Positions 53,355 to 61,659 of a stretch of 61,659 nucleotides of DNA are shown piece by piece; position 1 is the stretch's first letter, and every line of letters starts with the position of its first letter. The notes under the pieces were generated by a model, which saw only the letters and a program-made list of their open reading frames with translations, was not told the origin of the DNA and ran no database searches. The translations under genes and the position numbers were made by a program. This DNA comes from Planctomycetota bacterium (GTDB taxonomy: Bacteria; Planctomycetota; Planctomycetia; Pirellulales; Pirellulaceae), in assembly GCA_026692885.1 (NCBI GenBank), contig JAPLNJ010000960.1, positions 1 to 61,659 on the forward strand. The letters run 5' to 3'.

Positions 53355-53752
53355 TCGACGCGAAGACTCGTCAGCTCGTCCGGCGGCGGGCAGGTGAGCG
53401 GTGCGAGTACTGCCGGCTCCCGGAGGACGTCAGTGACGTGCCGTTCCACGTCGAGCATGTCGTGGCGAAGCAGCATCTCGCGGACGACGCTCCCACCAAC
53501 CTCGCCCTGGCCTGCGACCGCTGCAACGTGCACAAAGGGCCGAACCTCTCTTCCATCGACCCGCAAACGGGCACCGCCGTGGCTCTCTTCCACCCGCGAC
53601 GGGACAGGTGGGCCGCGCACTTTGCGTTTCGGGGGCCGGCCGTCGTGGGCCTCACGCCAACCGGCCGCGCGACTGTCCGACTGCTCCACATGAACACACC
53701 GCGACGTGTTCAAGTGCGCCGGGAGCTGCTCCGGCGGGGCGAGACGTTGTGA
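53351..53752 (+). CDS. HNH endonuclease family protein
   Basis: The 133-residue protein has the zinc-supported HNH fold: CEYC (18-21), HVEHVVAKQH (33-42, catalytic His), Asn50 and CDRCNVHKG (55-63). HNH enzymes nick or cut DNA. There is no partner methyltransferase next to it. It is translationally coupled to the small upstream gene. The role could be defence, or a remnant mobile element. Confidence 0.85.
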   Translation: MIDAKTRQLVRRRAGERCEYCRLPEDVSDVPFHVEHVVAKQHLADDAPTNLALACDRCNVHKGPNLSSIDPQTGTAVALFHPRRDRWAAHFAFRGPAVVGLTPTGRATVRLLHMNTPRRVQVRRELLRRGETL

Positions 53753-53875
53753 CGCTCGAAAGCACCAAACCTGACCAGCCTACTGGTTCCGTTCGCGATC
53801 GATTGTCGGCCGGTCGGTGATGCCGCGACGTGGATTGTACCGCGTGCGCTGCGGGGCTTCGCCCACTGGTTCGGG

Positions 53876-54673
53876 TCACAGGCCCAGCACATCGTTCATG
53901 GTGTACAGGCCGGGGCTTTGTTCGGCCACGAATTTCGCGGCCGCCAGCGCACCGAGGGCATAACAGTCGCGGTTGGTCGCCTTGACGGTCAACTCGATCG
54001 TCTCGCCCAGGAAGCCGAATACGATCGTGTGCTCGCCAGGATTGTCTCCGGTCCGGACAGCGTGGTAGCCGATCTCGTTGTGGGGCCGTTGACCAATCGA
54101 GCCGTGCCGGCCGTGGGCCTGCTTCGTCTGCCCCATCGCCCCGGCGATGATCTCACCAAACCGCAGGGCCGTGCCGCTGGGAGCGTCTTCCTTGAAGCGG
54201 TGATGACGTTCGATGATCTCGACATCGACGCCGTGGGAGTTGTTTTTCAAGGCTTCCGCAGCCACAGCGGCCAGCTTCATCGTCAGATTCACCGCCAAGC
54301 TCATGCTGGGCGCCCAAACGACGGCGATCCTATTCGCCGCCTCGTTAACTTTCTGCTTCTGCTGTGCGTTCAGCCCGGTTGTCGCCAGAACCAGCGGCAG
54401 GCCGTGCGCGAGACAGAGCTCGGTCACCGCTTCGGCTCCCGCCGGGACAGAGAAATCGATGACCACGTCGACCGGAACGCTCAACTCGTCCGACAGCGGC
54501 ACACCAAGTCCCAACACGCCCGCCAACAGACCCGCGTCCAGGCCCAGCGCGGGATGCTGAGCGACATCCAGCGCTGCCGAAATCTGCAGATCGGGGTCAA
54601 CACTGCCCAAGGCCACCAGTCGCTTACCCATGCGCCCTGCGGCGCCATTGATCGCCAAACGTGTCTTGGTCAT
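53876..54673 (-). CDS. dapB: 4-hydroxy-tetrahydrodipicolinate reductase
   Basis: The 265-residue protein carries the dinucleotide-binding NGAAGRMG (9-16) and the catalytic ERHHRFKEDAPSGTA region (156-169) with His157/His158, Lys161 and the substrate-binding SGT. DapB reduces the dihydrodipicolinate precursor in lysine and diaminopimelate synthesis. The length is normal. It lies downstream of thrC on the same strand, with a palindromic repeat between, so both serve aspartate-derived amino-acid synthesis, though possibly not as one transcript. Confidence 0.95.
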   Translation of the reverse strand: MTKTRLAINGAAGRMGKRLVALGSVDPDLQISAALDVAQHPALGLDAGLLAGVLGLGVPLSDELSVPVDVVIDFSVPAGAEAVTELCLAHGLPLVLATTGLNAQQKQKVNEAANRIAVVWAPSMSLAVNLTMKLAAVAAEALKNNSHGVDVEIIERHHRFKEDAPSGTALRFGEIIAGAMGQTKQAHGRHGSIGQRPHNEIGYHAVRTGDNPGEHTIVFGFLGETIELTVKATNRDCYALGALAAAKFVAEQSPGLYTMNDVLGL

Positions 54674-54731
54674 GGCACTCCTCTAAAGTCTTTGTCCTGA
54701 TTGAGTACTGTGCTCTTGATCGAACGTGAGC

Positions 54732-54792
54732 TGGGAGGGCGAGGCTCCGAGCCGGCCGTGGCATCCGGCTCGGCAGGAGCCTCGCCCTCCCA
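54732..54792. repeat. GGGAGGGCGAGGCTCC palindromic repeat
   Basis: TGGGAGGGCGAGGCTCC (54732-54748) and GGAGCCTCGCCCTCCCA (54776-54792) are perfect inverted copies enclosing a second hairpin (GAGCCGG...CCGGCTC). The family also occurs at 4249-4325. Confidence 0.85.
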
Positions 54793-54810
54793 CGTGGCCG
54801 GGCCACGCCA

Positions 54811-56244
54811 TTAGCTGTACAGCTTGATAGCCTTGATGATCTCGTCCAGATTGTTCGGCACGGCCACCGCGCGGTTGGCAAACGCCGCCCGCCGCACACC
54901 GCGGCTGCCGAGCACCTGGTTGAACTGCTCCTGGTCCGTCGTGTGGTACGCGACGGTCGCGGTCGGATCTTTAAGCTGATGGCCGGTCAGGATGCAGACC
55001 ACGCGGTCGTCGGGGCCGATCACGCCCTCGCTGCGCAGCAGCTTCGCACCGGCCACGCTGGCCGCACTGGCCGGCTCGCAGCCCAATCCGGCGGCGCCGA
55101 CCTTGGCCTTCGCGTCCAAGATTTCCTGGTCGGTCGCCTGTCGCACCACGCCATCGCAGACATCCAACGCACGCAGGCATTTCCGCAAATTCACGGGGCG
55201 ATTGATCTCGATCGCGCTGGCGATGGTCGACGCCTTGAGCTGCTGTTCGTTCAACTCGCGATAGTACCCCTCGGCGATGGTCATGTCGGCTTGGCCACCG
55301 TTCCAACGCAAGCCGCGTTGCGTGTATAACGCATGCAAGGTGCCGGCGCCGGCGGCATTGATCACGGCCAAACGCGGGATGCGTTTGATTAGGCCAAGTT
55401 CTGCCAGTTCGGCGAACGCTTTGCCAAAAGCGCTGGAATTGCCGAGGTTCCCGCCGGGTACGACGATCCAGTCCGGCGTTTCCCACCGCATAGATTCCAG
55501 GACGCGGAACATGATGGTCTTCTGGCCTTCCAGCCGGAACGGATTGACGCTGTTCACCAGGTAGATGCCCAAGTCGCGGGAGACTTCCTGGACGCGTGCC
55601 ATGGCATCATCGAAGTCGCCCGCGATCTGGACGGTCAGCGCGCCGTAGTCGAGCGCCTGCGACAGCTTGCCGTGCGAGATCTTCCCCGAACCGATGAAGA
55701 TGACGGCTTTCATCAGCCGCGTCACGGCACAGTACATGGCCAGTGAGGCACTGGTGTTGCCGGTCGAGGCGCAGGCGGCCCGTTTGGCATTGATCAGGCG
55801 GGCATGCGAGAAGGCCGCCGACATGCCGTTATCCTTGAAGCTGCCCGACGGGTTCAGGCCCTCGTACTGGAGAAACAGCCGGCCGGGATTGACGCCGACG
55901 TAGGACGCCACCCCATCGGCCTGCTGCAGTAACGTCTGGCCTTCGCCTACGGTCACGACATGTTCCGGCCGGACGAAAGGCAGCAGCCTGTGAAACCGCC
56001 AGACGCCGCTGAAACAAAGCGGTTCGTGACGCCGGCCCCACAAGGGCTCGAATTCGCGGAGGTTGTCCGGCGGCTGCGCGCGGTTCCAGTCGTACGCCAC
56101 GTCGAGCAGATCGCCGCAGTGCCCGCAGGCAATGCGGACATCCTCGACGCTATAGGTCGCTCCACAGGCAGGAGAGATGCATTTCTGATAAACGATTTCG
56201 GGATGTACCACCGCAGGAGCGCCTTCGTGGTTCGCAGTTTCCAA
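54811..56244 (-). CDS. thrC: Threonine synthase
   Basis: The 477-residue protein begins with a zinc ribbon (Cys22, Cys27, Cys40, Cys43) and then the PLP-dependent fold: [17 protein letters not shown] with Lys137 as the likely PLP lysine, [17 protein letters not shown], and [16 protein letters not shown]. Threonine synthase converts O-phosphohomoserine to threonine. The N-terminal ribbon is common in archaeal-type and planctomycete ThrC. It is the first gene of the thrC-dapB pair. Confidence 0.92.
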   Translation of the reverse strand: METANHEGAPAVVHPEIVYQKCISPACGATYSVEDVRIACGHCGDLLDVAYDWNRAQPPDNLREFEPLWGRRHEPLCFSGVWRFHRLLPFVRPEHVVTVGEGQTLLQQADGVASYVGVNPGRLFLQYEGLNPSGSFKDNGMSAAFSHARLINAKRAACASTGNTSASLAMYCAVTRLMKAVIFIGSGKISHGKLSQALDYGALTVQIAGDFDDAMARVQEVSRDLGIYLVNSVNPFRLEGQKTIMFRVLESMRWETPDWIVVPGGNLGNSSAFGKAFAELAELGLIKRIPRLAVINAAGAGTLHALYTQRGLRWNGGQADMTIAEGYYRELNEQQLKASTIASAIEINRPVNLRKCLRALDVCDGVVRQATDQEILDAKAKVGAAGLGCEPASAASVAGAKLLRSEGVIGPDDRVVCILTGHQLKDPTATVAYHTTDQEQFNQVLGSRGVRRAAFANRAVAVPNNLDEIIKAIKLYS

Positions 56245-56397
56245 GGTGAGCCGTCCGTCGCCCGCAGCCCACCCCTCGTGATGAATCCGGGCTTGTCCTT
56301 AACAAGACTCGAACGTTACCCCAGACACAACGGAAAAACAAGGGGATTCGTCGCGACTCGGAAGCGTTGGTGTAGAATCCGGTATTGCAGAGCTGCC

Positions 56398-57282
56398 TCA
56401 CACCTCGTCTTCGGCTTCCACCTTGCGGATCCGCTTCAAAAGAATCTCCAGCGACTCGGGCCGGTTCTCACGGTTGGGGTCCATGCAATCGCTGATGGCC
56501 CGCGCCAGGACCTGATTCAGCCGCGGCCGCAGTTTCAGCAGCGGGACCGGCAGTTCGGTGTCATGCGACAGGGCGCCTTTGCCCGTGGTGTAGTCCGTGT
56601 TGGGCCAGGGGTGTTCAAAGGTCAGCAACTGATACGCACTGACACCAAAGGCAAAGATGTCGACGCGGCGGTCGGTGGACCGGCGGCGCACGATCTCCGG
56701 CGACATGTAGTTCGGCGTGCCGGTGCGATTGCCCGGTTGCCGAAAGGCGGGCAAATCCGGCAGTGTCAACCCAAAATCAATCAATTTGAGCGAGCTCGCG
56801 TCCTCCGAGCAGATGAAGTTTCGCGGGCAGACATCGCGGTGGATGTAACCCGCGTCGTGAACGTACAGCAAAGCCTCGGCCATCTGCCGAATCAGATCGA
56901 CGCGAATGCCTTCCAGTCGCAATACGTTATGTTTGATCAGGGTATGCAAGCCGGAACCAGGCAGGAACTCCATCACGATGTAGAATTGGTCCTTGGTCGT
57001 CAGACCGTACTCGAAGGTGTTCACGATCCGCGGGTGCTTGAGCGAGATGGCGATTTCGCCTTCGGATGGCTTGTTCATGCCCCGGAAGCGGGATTCGAAG
57101 AACTCGATCTTTTCGGAATCGCAAATCTTTAGCCCGACAATACGGTTGGTCTGGCGATCCCGGGCCTTATGGAACCGGGACATCGTCCCGAGAAAGCCTT
57201 CGCCCAATAGTTCGTACTGCGCGCCGACGTCCAGTTTCTTTTCGGTCTTGAACAGCGAACGGAGTTTGTCCAAGAAGCTCAT
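56398..57282 (-). CDS. Serine/threonine protein kinase
   Basis: The 294-residue soluble kinase keeps the key residues: Lys52 (GLKICD), HRD (148-150) with Asp150 in YIHRDVCPRN, Asn155, and DFG (169-171), then GTPNYMSPEI. The Gly-rich loop is LGEGFLGTMSRF. There is no membrane helix or sensor domain, unlike PknB-type kinases. It starts 21 bp after accD on the same strand and is probably co-transcribed with it. The target is unknown. Confidence 0.9.
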   Translation of the reverse strand: MSFLDKLRSLFKTEKKLDVGAQYELLGEGFLGTMSRFHKARDRQTNRIVGLKICDSEKIEFFESRFRGMNKPSEGEIAISLKHPRIVNTFEYGLTTKDQFYIVMEFLPGSGLHTLIKHNVLRLEGIRVDLIRQMAEALLYVHDAGYIHRDVCPRNFICSEDASSLKLIDFGLTLPDLPAFRQPGNRTGTPNYMSPEIVRRRSTDRRVDIFAFGVSAYQLLTFEHPWPNTDYTTGKGALSHDTELPVPLLKLRPRLNQVLARAISDCMDPNRENRPESLEILLKRIRKVEAEDEV

Positions 57283-57303
57283 AATGCCGATCCCCCGCGT
57301 GGC

Positions 57304-58146
57304 TCACTTACCGCAGTAATCGATGGTGCGGGCGATTTCGCTCTTCAGCTTATCACGCGGCACAATGCGGTCGATGTAACCGTGCTCGAGCAGGAATTCG
57401 CTGGTTTGAAAGCCCTCCGGCAGTTCGATGCGAATCGTGGCCTTGATCGTGCGGGGGCCGGCAAAGCCGATCAGGGCTCGCGGTTCAGCGAACACTGCGT
57501 CTCCCAGGGCGGCGAAACTGGCGGCCACACCACCCATGGTGGGATTGGTCAGCACGGAGATAAACAGGCCGCCCGCTTGGTCAAAGCGGGCCAGCGCCGC
57601 CGAAACCTTGGCCATCTGCATCAGCGACAGGATCCCCTCGTGCATGCGCGCCCCGCCGCCGGAGCCGCTGACGATAATCAGCGGCAGGTGCTGCTCGGTC
57701 GCCCGCTCGATCAATCGCGACAGCCGCTCCCCCACGACCGACCCCATGCTGCCCATGATGAACGCTGAATCGGTAACACCGATCGCCACTCGCCGTGCGC
57801 GGATCATGCCGCAGCCGGTGATCGCCGCGTCGGTCAGGCCCGTCCGCTTCTGCTCGTCGAGCAGACGTTCGGCATACCGTTTCTTGTCCTCAAACCGCAG
57901 CGGGTCCGTCGGCCTGACTCCGGCGTCCCATTCCTCGAACGTGCCTTCGTCCAACACCTGGCGGATGCGTTCCTTGGCGGAGACGTAGAAGTGGTGGTTG
58001 CACTCCGGACAGACCCCCAGTCGTTGTTCCACCGCCTTGGTAAACAGAGTCGCCTGGCAGCCCGGACAGCGCAGCCACAGCCCCTCGGGAACGCCCCGTT
58101 TCTTGCGTGGGTTGTGCACCATCTCCGATCCTGCTGCGTCGCTCAT
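57304..58146 (-). CDS. accD: Acetyl-CoA carboxylase carboxyltransferase subunit beta
   Basis: I start at 58146 ([20 protein letters not shown]), which gives 280 residues. The zinc ribbon is CPGCQATL ... VCPECNHHF and the crotonase-like core holds [12 protein letters not shown] and [20 protein letters not shown]. AccD with AccA transfers the carboxyl group from biotin to acetyl-CoA, making malonyl-CoA for fatty-acid synthesis. accA is not in the window. It is followed closely by the kinase and preceded by the degenerate phosphatase gene. Confidence 0.94.
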   Translation of the reverse strand: MSDAAGSEMVHNPRKKRGVPEGLWLRCPGCQATLFTKAVEQRLGVCPECNHHFYVSAKERIRQVLDEGTFEEWDAGVRPTDPLRFEDKKRYAERLLDEQKRTGLTDAAITGCGMIRARRVAIGVTDSAFIMGSMGSVVGERLSRLIERATEQHLPLIIVSGSGGGARMHEGILSLMQMAKVSAALARFDQAGGLFISVLTNPTMGGVAASFAALGDAVFAEPRALIGFAGPRTIKATIRIELPEGFQTSEFLLEHGYIDRIVPRDKLKSEIARTIDYCGK

Positions 58147-58175
58147 GTGGGCCTTCTTAACTTTCTGGTCACGGA

Positions 58176-58754
58176 CTAGACGACCGCCTCGCGAGGTTCC
58201 TTGACGCCGATGAACTCCCAGCAGCCGGAGTCGCACTCGGCCTTCCAGAAGTCATGCAAGTCCTGTTGTTCGACGACGCTGCGCAGAATGCTGGCCATGG
58301 GTTCAGAAACCACGAGGCCGATCACTCCCTGTTTGTGTTTCTTCCACAACTTCGTAAGCGCTTCGCCGGCCCGCTGCCGGGCCGACGCCACGGTCTCGCC
58401 GCCGGGAGGGCAAACCGCATCCGGACTGTCCTGCCACAGGCGGTAGACCTTGGGTTGTGTCTGTTTGACCTCTTCGATCCGCTTGCCGTGCCACAATCCG
58501 TGGTTGAGATTTCGCAGCAGTTCCAGGCACTTGGTTTTGACGTTCAGACCCCGTGACAGGATCTCGGCCGTTTCCCGGACCGACTGGCAGGGGGCGGTGT
58601 AGAGGATCTCCAGGTTCACGCTGCCCAATTCGAACACGGCCCGCGCTGCCTGTTGGCGGCCAGCTTCGTTGAGCGGAATATCCAGCGTGCCCCGGATGCG
58701 CCCTTGCTCATCGAAATCCGTCGAACCGGGCCGAATCAACACCATGCGTAACAT
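58176..58754 (-). CDS. Histidine-phosphatase-superfamily protein lacking the catalytic histidines
   Basis: The 192-residue protein aligns with the phosphoglycerate-mutase-like fold ([58 protein letters not shown]). In the usual RHG motif the His is replaced by Pro (Pro9), the usual late His in VVSHG is Glu151 (VVSEP), and the normal Arg of the SPxxRAxET region is Ser58. The fold is therefore kept but the phospho-histidine chemistry cannot work. I recall similar substituted proteins in planctomycetes, so this is a conserved loss and may be regulatory or structural. It lies between rpe and accD with short gaps. Confidence 0.85.
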   Translation of the reverse strand: MLRMVLIRPGSTDFDEQGRIRGTLDIPLNEAGRQQAARAVFELGSVNLEILYTAPCQSVRETAEILSRGLNVKTKCLELLRNLNHGLWHGKRIEEVKQTQPKVYRLWQDSPDAVCPPGGETVASARQRAGEALTKLWKKHKQGVIGLVVSEPMASILRSVVEQQDLHDFWKAECDSGCWEFIGVKEPREAVV

Positions 58755-58770
58755 AATTTATTCGCCAACT

Positions 58771-59460
58771 TCAAGGAATTGCCGCCAGTTCCTGTAACTG
58801 GCGGACGACGGGGCCATACTCCGCTTGGCCGAAGATCGCCGACCCGACCACGAAGTATTCGACTCCCGCCTCGGCACACGGACGGGTCGTGGAGGCATTG
58901 ATTCCGCCATCAATTTCCAGCATCACTCGGTCGCCGACCAGCGCCCGCAGACGACGGACTTTGTCCAGCACGCTAACGTCGAAAACCTGCTTGCCGAACC
59001 CGGCCGGCACGCTCATGGTCAACACCAAGTCGCACAAGTCCAAGCAGTCTTCGATGCGGGACAAGGGCGTGGCCGGGTTCAGGGCGAGTCCCACCCCCGC
59101 CCCCAACTCCCGGATCCGCTGCAGCACCGGACGAGGATCAGCGACCGCCTCGATATGGATCGTCATCACATCCGATCCCGCCTCGTAGAAGGCCGCCAAG
59201 TACTTCTCGGGATTTACGATCATCAAGTGCACGTCCAACGGCAGATCGGTCAATCGCCGCAGGGCCGCCACGATTGGCAGCCCGTACGTGAAGTTCGGCA
59301 CCAGGCAACCGTCCATAACGTCCAGGTGCAGAGCCTGGACGCCCGCCTCCTCCAGTCGCCGCACCTCCCGCTCAAGATTCCCAAAATCACAGAGCAGCAG
59401 CGAAGGCAGGATAACTGGGGCCGCCTCGCGTAACCTGCCTACGTTTGCTCGACGAACCAT
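58771..59460 (-). CDS. rpe: Ribulose-phosphate 3-epimerase
   Basis: The 229-residue TIM-barrel protein has LPSLLLCDFGNLEREVRRLE, HLDVMDGCLVPNFTYG (metal-binding His/Asp), VHLMIVNPEKYL, and LEIDGGINASTTRPCAEAGV. Rpe interconverts ribulose-5-phosphate and xylulose-5-phosphate in the pentose-phosphate pathway. The next gene starts 16 bp downstream, so rpe probably heads the rpe-phosphatase-accD-kinase run. Confidence 0.93.
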   Translation of the reverse strand: MVRRANVGRLREAAPVILPSLLLCDFGNLEREVRRLEEAGVQALHLDVMDGCLVPNFTYGLPIVAALRRLTDLPLDVHLMIVNPEKYLAAFYEAGSDVMTIHIEAVADPRPVLQRIRELGAGVGLALNPATPLSRIEDCLDLCDLVLTMSVPAGFGKQVFDVSVLDKVRRLRALVGDRVMLEIDGGINASTTRPCAEAGVEYFVVGSAIFGQAEYGPVVRQLQELAAIP

Positions 59461-59779
59461 GAATCCAAGTCTGCCATTCCCAAGTAATCAAAACCGAATA
59501 TCTTATCAGCCGCCGGTATCAGCGTCTGCGCAGGTTTCACCAGAAACGCTAGCGTTCGAGCTAAGATATTTACAAACCAAGACTTAGAAACGCACACCAG
59601 GTCGCGCATCGCACTCAATGCGGACCAATTCGTCGGCTTCGCCATCCGAGTCGAAACATCCGGCATACAACGGCTGGCGTAGTTGGCCCGCCAGGAATAA
59701 GCTAAGACGCTGGAAGCGAAAGGTTAACGTATTCCTCAGTATCTTCCAGGGGTATCAGCTTCAGCAGGAGCCCAAGATC

Positions 59780-60751
59780 ATGCGCGGGAGACTTTCTCGG
59801 ACGTTGGTTTGTCACTCGGTGTTCCTAGGCGGCCTCGCCGTATCTACGTGCGGCTTCGCCCTGGCGACGCAGTTGTTCGGTCAGCAGGCCGACCCGCCAG
59901 CGGCTGAGTCCAAGCCCAGTCCGGCCTCAGCGACGAAAGCCACAGCCGAGCTACCCGCCTCGACCGACTCGCAGACAACTGAGTCCCAAGCCGACAAGAC
60001 CAGCCCCCCGGGGCTGGTCCGGTTAGCCAAGGACTACGATCTGTGGATCGACCCGAAACGCAAGCTGGTTGTCGTCGACGGCTCTGTGTGCCTGCGTGAG
60101 GGACAGTTAGAGATGTTCGCGTGCCCCCGCGGAACCAAAGAGCATGAAGCAATCATCGCGATCAATTGCAAGCCGCAGTTCGTCCACGCCGCTCTGCTGG
60201 CGGTCGGCGGAAAACCAGGCGCTCCGGTGCAGTGGGAACCCTACCAGCCTGCCCGCGGAATGACCGTCGAGATCACGTTGCTGTGGGTGGACGAAAAGGG
60301 CGTGAAGCACACGGCGCGGGCTCAGGACTGGATCAAGGACGCGGGAACGGGCAAGGCGATGACCCACACTTGGGTGTTTGCCGGCAGCCGAGTCTGGACC
60401 GACCCCGACACCAAGCAGACGTATTACCTCGCGGATGGCGGTGATTTTATCTGCGTTTCGAATTTTCCCGAGGCGATGCTGGACCTGCCCATCAAGAGTA
60501 GCCAGAGCAACGCCGAATTGATGTTCACCGCCTTCACGGAAAACATCCCGCCACTGAAGACCAAAGTGAGGCTGGTGCTGATCCCGCAGTTGGACAAGCC
60601 CGGGGCAGTGGCCAAGGTCGAAACCGACGCACCGCAACAGACGGTGGGCGAGATCAAGTCGCCGACTCCGAAGTCCGAGAAACCGGCCAAGGCTGACGAA
60701 AACCCCACCCAACCTGCGGCTGGATTGCGCAAGACTACAAAGGGAAACTGA
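59780..60751 (+). CDS. Secreted YdjY-type protein
   Basis: I start at 59780 (MRGRLSRTLVCHSVFLGGLA), after AGGAG; it gives a signal peptide and 323 residues. A Pro/Ala/Ser linker leads into the conserved domain: LWIDPKRKLVVVDGSVCLRE, GQLEMFACPRGTKEHEAI, HAALLAVGGKPGAPVQWEPY, WVFAGSRVW and GGDFICVSNFPEAMLDLPIK. This is the YdjY-type domain, widespread in planctomycetes and of unknown function. The C-terminus is a Pro/Lys-rich tail. It probably lies in the periplasm. Confidence 0.8.
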   Translation: MRGRLSRTLVCHSVFLGGLAVSTCGFALATQLFGQQADPPAAESKPSPASATKATAELPASTDSQTTESQADKTSPPGLVRLAKDYDLWIDPKRKLVVVDGSVCLREGQLEMFACPRGTKEHEAIIAINCKPQFVHAALLAVGGKPGAPVQWEPYQPARGMTVEITLLWVDEKGVKHTARAQDWIKDAGTGKAMTHTWVFAGSRVWTDPDTKQTYYLADGGDFICVSNFPEAMLDLPIKSSQSNAELMFTAFTENIPPLKTKVRLVLIPQLDKPGAVAKVETDAPQQTVGEIKSPTPKSEKPAKADENPTQPAAGLRKTTKGN

Positions 60752-60934
60752 GCGGAGTTCTTCCCGCTTCTGCGTCGCGAGAAGGCGAGGGTCGGGTGTA
60801 CAAACTTCAGTTTTCACGGACTGAAGTCCATGCTTGGGGAAAGGTCTGTCGCCGCAAAAACTGAAATTCGTTCACCCGACCCCTAGCCACACGTCCGCCC
60901 AATTTTACGCAGCCCAGCCGACGGCGGACTCGCC

Positions 60935-61429
60935 ATGAACGTCGATCACATTCTCGACACGATGAACCGTACCGAAGTAGCCTATCTGTTGTTTGGCGGG
61001 GTGAATTTCCTGCTCCGCCACGCACCCGTGTTGACCTTCGATATCGATCTTTGGATCGAAGACGGCGAACAGAACCGCAGACGTTGCGAACTCGCGCTGG
61101 GGGAACTCGCGGCCGAGTGGGGCGTCGCCGATGACGACTGGGGGTCGGTGGCGCAGAAGGGGCCGGGATGGCTGGACCGCCAGGGTGTGTTCTGTCTGAA
61201 CAGTCCCCACGGGGCCATCGACATCTTCCGGTCGGTCAAGGGCCTTGATGACTGGAATACCTCGCGTAGCCAGGCTCGTGATGAGTCGACGGCCGCAGGC
61301 ACCCGCTATCTGGGCCTGTCCGATACGGACATGTTACGTTGTCAGTACGCACTCGACGAGCCGCAGCAAAAACAACAGCGCATCCGCGTCCTGGAGGCCG
61401 CGATCGGGAAGCCGAGCGGCACCTCATGA
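60935..61429 (+). CDS. Nucleotidyltransferase-like protein (MNT/AbiEii type)
   Basis: The 164-residue protein has VAYLLFGGVNFLLRHAPVLT followed by FDIDLWIED, the GG(x)..(D/E)xD pattern of minimal nucleotidyltransferases, and a later acidic residue in HGAIDIFRSV. Such proteins transfer nucleotides to proteins or tRNA and include the toxins of some type IV and type VII toxin-antitoxin pairs. The downstream small gene overlaps its stop codon. Confidence 0.75.
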   Translation: MNVDHILDTMNRTEVAYLLFGGVNFLLRHAPVLTFDIDLWIEDGEQNRRRCELALGELAAEWGVADDDWGSVAQKGPGWLDRQGVFCLNSPHGAIDIFRSVKGLDDWNTSRSQARDESTAAGTRYLGLSDTDMLRCQYALDEPQQKQQRIRVLEAAIGKPSGTS

Positions 61430-61647
61430 GCGACAACCTGAAAGACGCCGAAGAGGCCAAACGCGAACGCCACTGGGATGCCCGGACGCGGTGGCGAGTG
61501 CTGCAAGAGACGATCGCTTGGGCGGAAGCTCAGGCGACCGTGCGACGAAATACCCGCGAGGCTTGCCTACGCGAGCAGCAACGCAAATTGGCGGAGCTAG
61601 CGGAAACTGGCCGTGTCGTGATCGCCCCCGAGAAGCTCCCGACGTAA
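61426..61647 (+). CDS. Small charged protein coupled to the nucleotidyltransferase gene
   Basis: The 73-residue helical protein (MSDNLKDAEEAKRERHWDAR; TIAWAEAQATVRRNTREACL) overlaps the upstream gene by four bases (ATGA). It has no recognised domain. Position and size fit an antitoxin or accessory subunit of the nucleotidyltransferase. Confidence 0.65.
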   Translation: MSDNLKDAEEAKRERHWDARTRWRVLQETIAWAEAQATVRRNTREACLREQQRKLAELAETGRVVIAPEKLPT

Positions 61648-61659
61648 GTCGGTGGGAGC

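Overview
The window looks like a chromosomal segment of a Planctomycetota bacterium, probably of the Pirellulales type. The evidence is a giant surface protein with an N-terminal FERLEDRNLLSG (LEPR-XLL-like) signal and dockerin repeats, a BBP7-type outer-membrane barrel, a short SecA paralogue beside GAF/HlyD, HlyD and PqqD-M50-HlyD proteins, a YdjY-type secreted protein, DUF4058, and many short palindromic repeats of the kinds that give translations such as VGQAFQPDAV and SFPRSAWER in these genomes. No rRNA, tRNA or CRISPR array was seen.

Layout. 0-3.7 kb: a secreted carbohydrate-active-like protein with a repeat inserted in frame near its start and a C-terminus that stops inside a likely sugar-binding domain, then a DUF4058 gene. 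3.7-10.2 kb: an accessory island with a palindromic element flanked by 11-bp direct repeats, an ATPase tail remnant, a PIN toxin-antitoxin pair, a complete single-chain type IIL (MmeI-like) restriction-modification enzyme, and several gene ruins (a fused pair, a truncated retropepsin-like protein). 10.3-18.1 kb: a GH106-like glycoside hydrolase, a Tat-exported Gfo/Idh/MocA oxidoreductase, a ParDE-like pair and a HEAT-repeat protein. 18.5-24 kb: a condensation/wax-synthase-superfamily acyltransferase and an 1,110-residue single-chain enzyme that joins E1-alpha, E1-beta, a lipoyl domain and a FabH-type ketoacyl synthase.

24.7-41.7 kb is a surface and export region: a 2,005-residue dockerin/cadherin-like protein, a BBP7 porin-like barrel, then on one strand a SecA-like ATPase, a GAF-membrane-HlyD protein (split by an in-frame TAA), a secreted HlyD, a PqqD-like/M50 site-2-protease/HlyD fusion and a small DUF3467-like protein. 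42-48 kb: TPR/HEAT protein, a frameshifted STN-like protein, a polyhydroxyalkanoic-acid-system small protein, an OleB-like hydrolase and a Rep/PcrA-type helicase. The last two are convergent genes whose stop codons both lie in the terminal repeats of one 308-bp element. 48-53 kb: membrane TPR protein, RluD-family pseudouridine synthase, and the ferrous-iron uptake set feoA-feoB plus a Cys-rich FeoB partner. 53-61.7 kb: an HNH pair, dapB, thrC, a kinase-accD-degenerate phosphatase-rpe run, a YdjY-type protein and a nucleotidyltransferase pair.

The two candidates for undescribed biology are (i) the E1/lipoyl/KAS III fusion, which could hand an acyl group made by 2-oxoacid decarboxylation directly to a fatty-acid-type condensing enzyme without E2, E3 or free CoA, and (ii) the SecA/HlyD/M50 cassette, which has three adaptor modules, an ATPase and a protease but no ABC transporter beside the giant surface protein.
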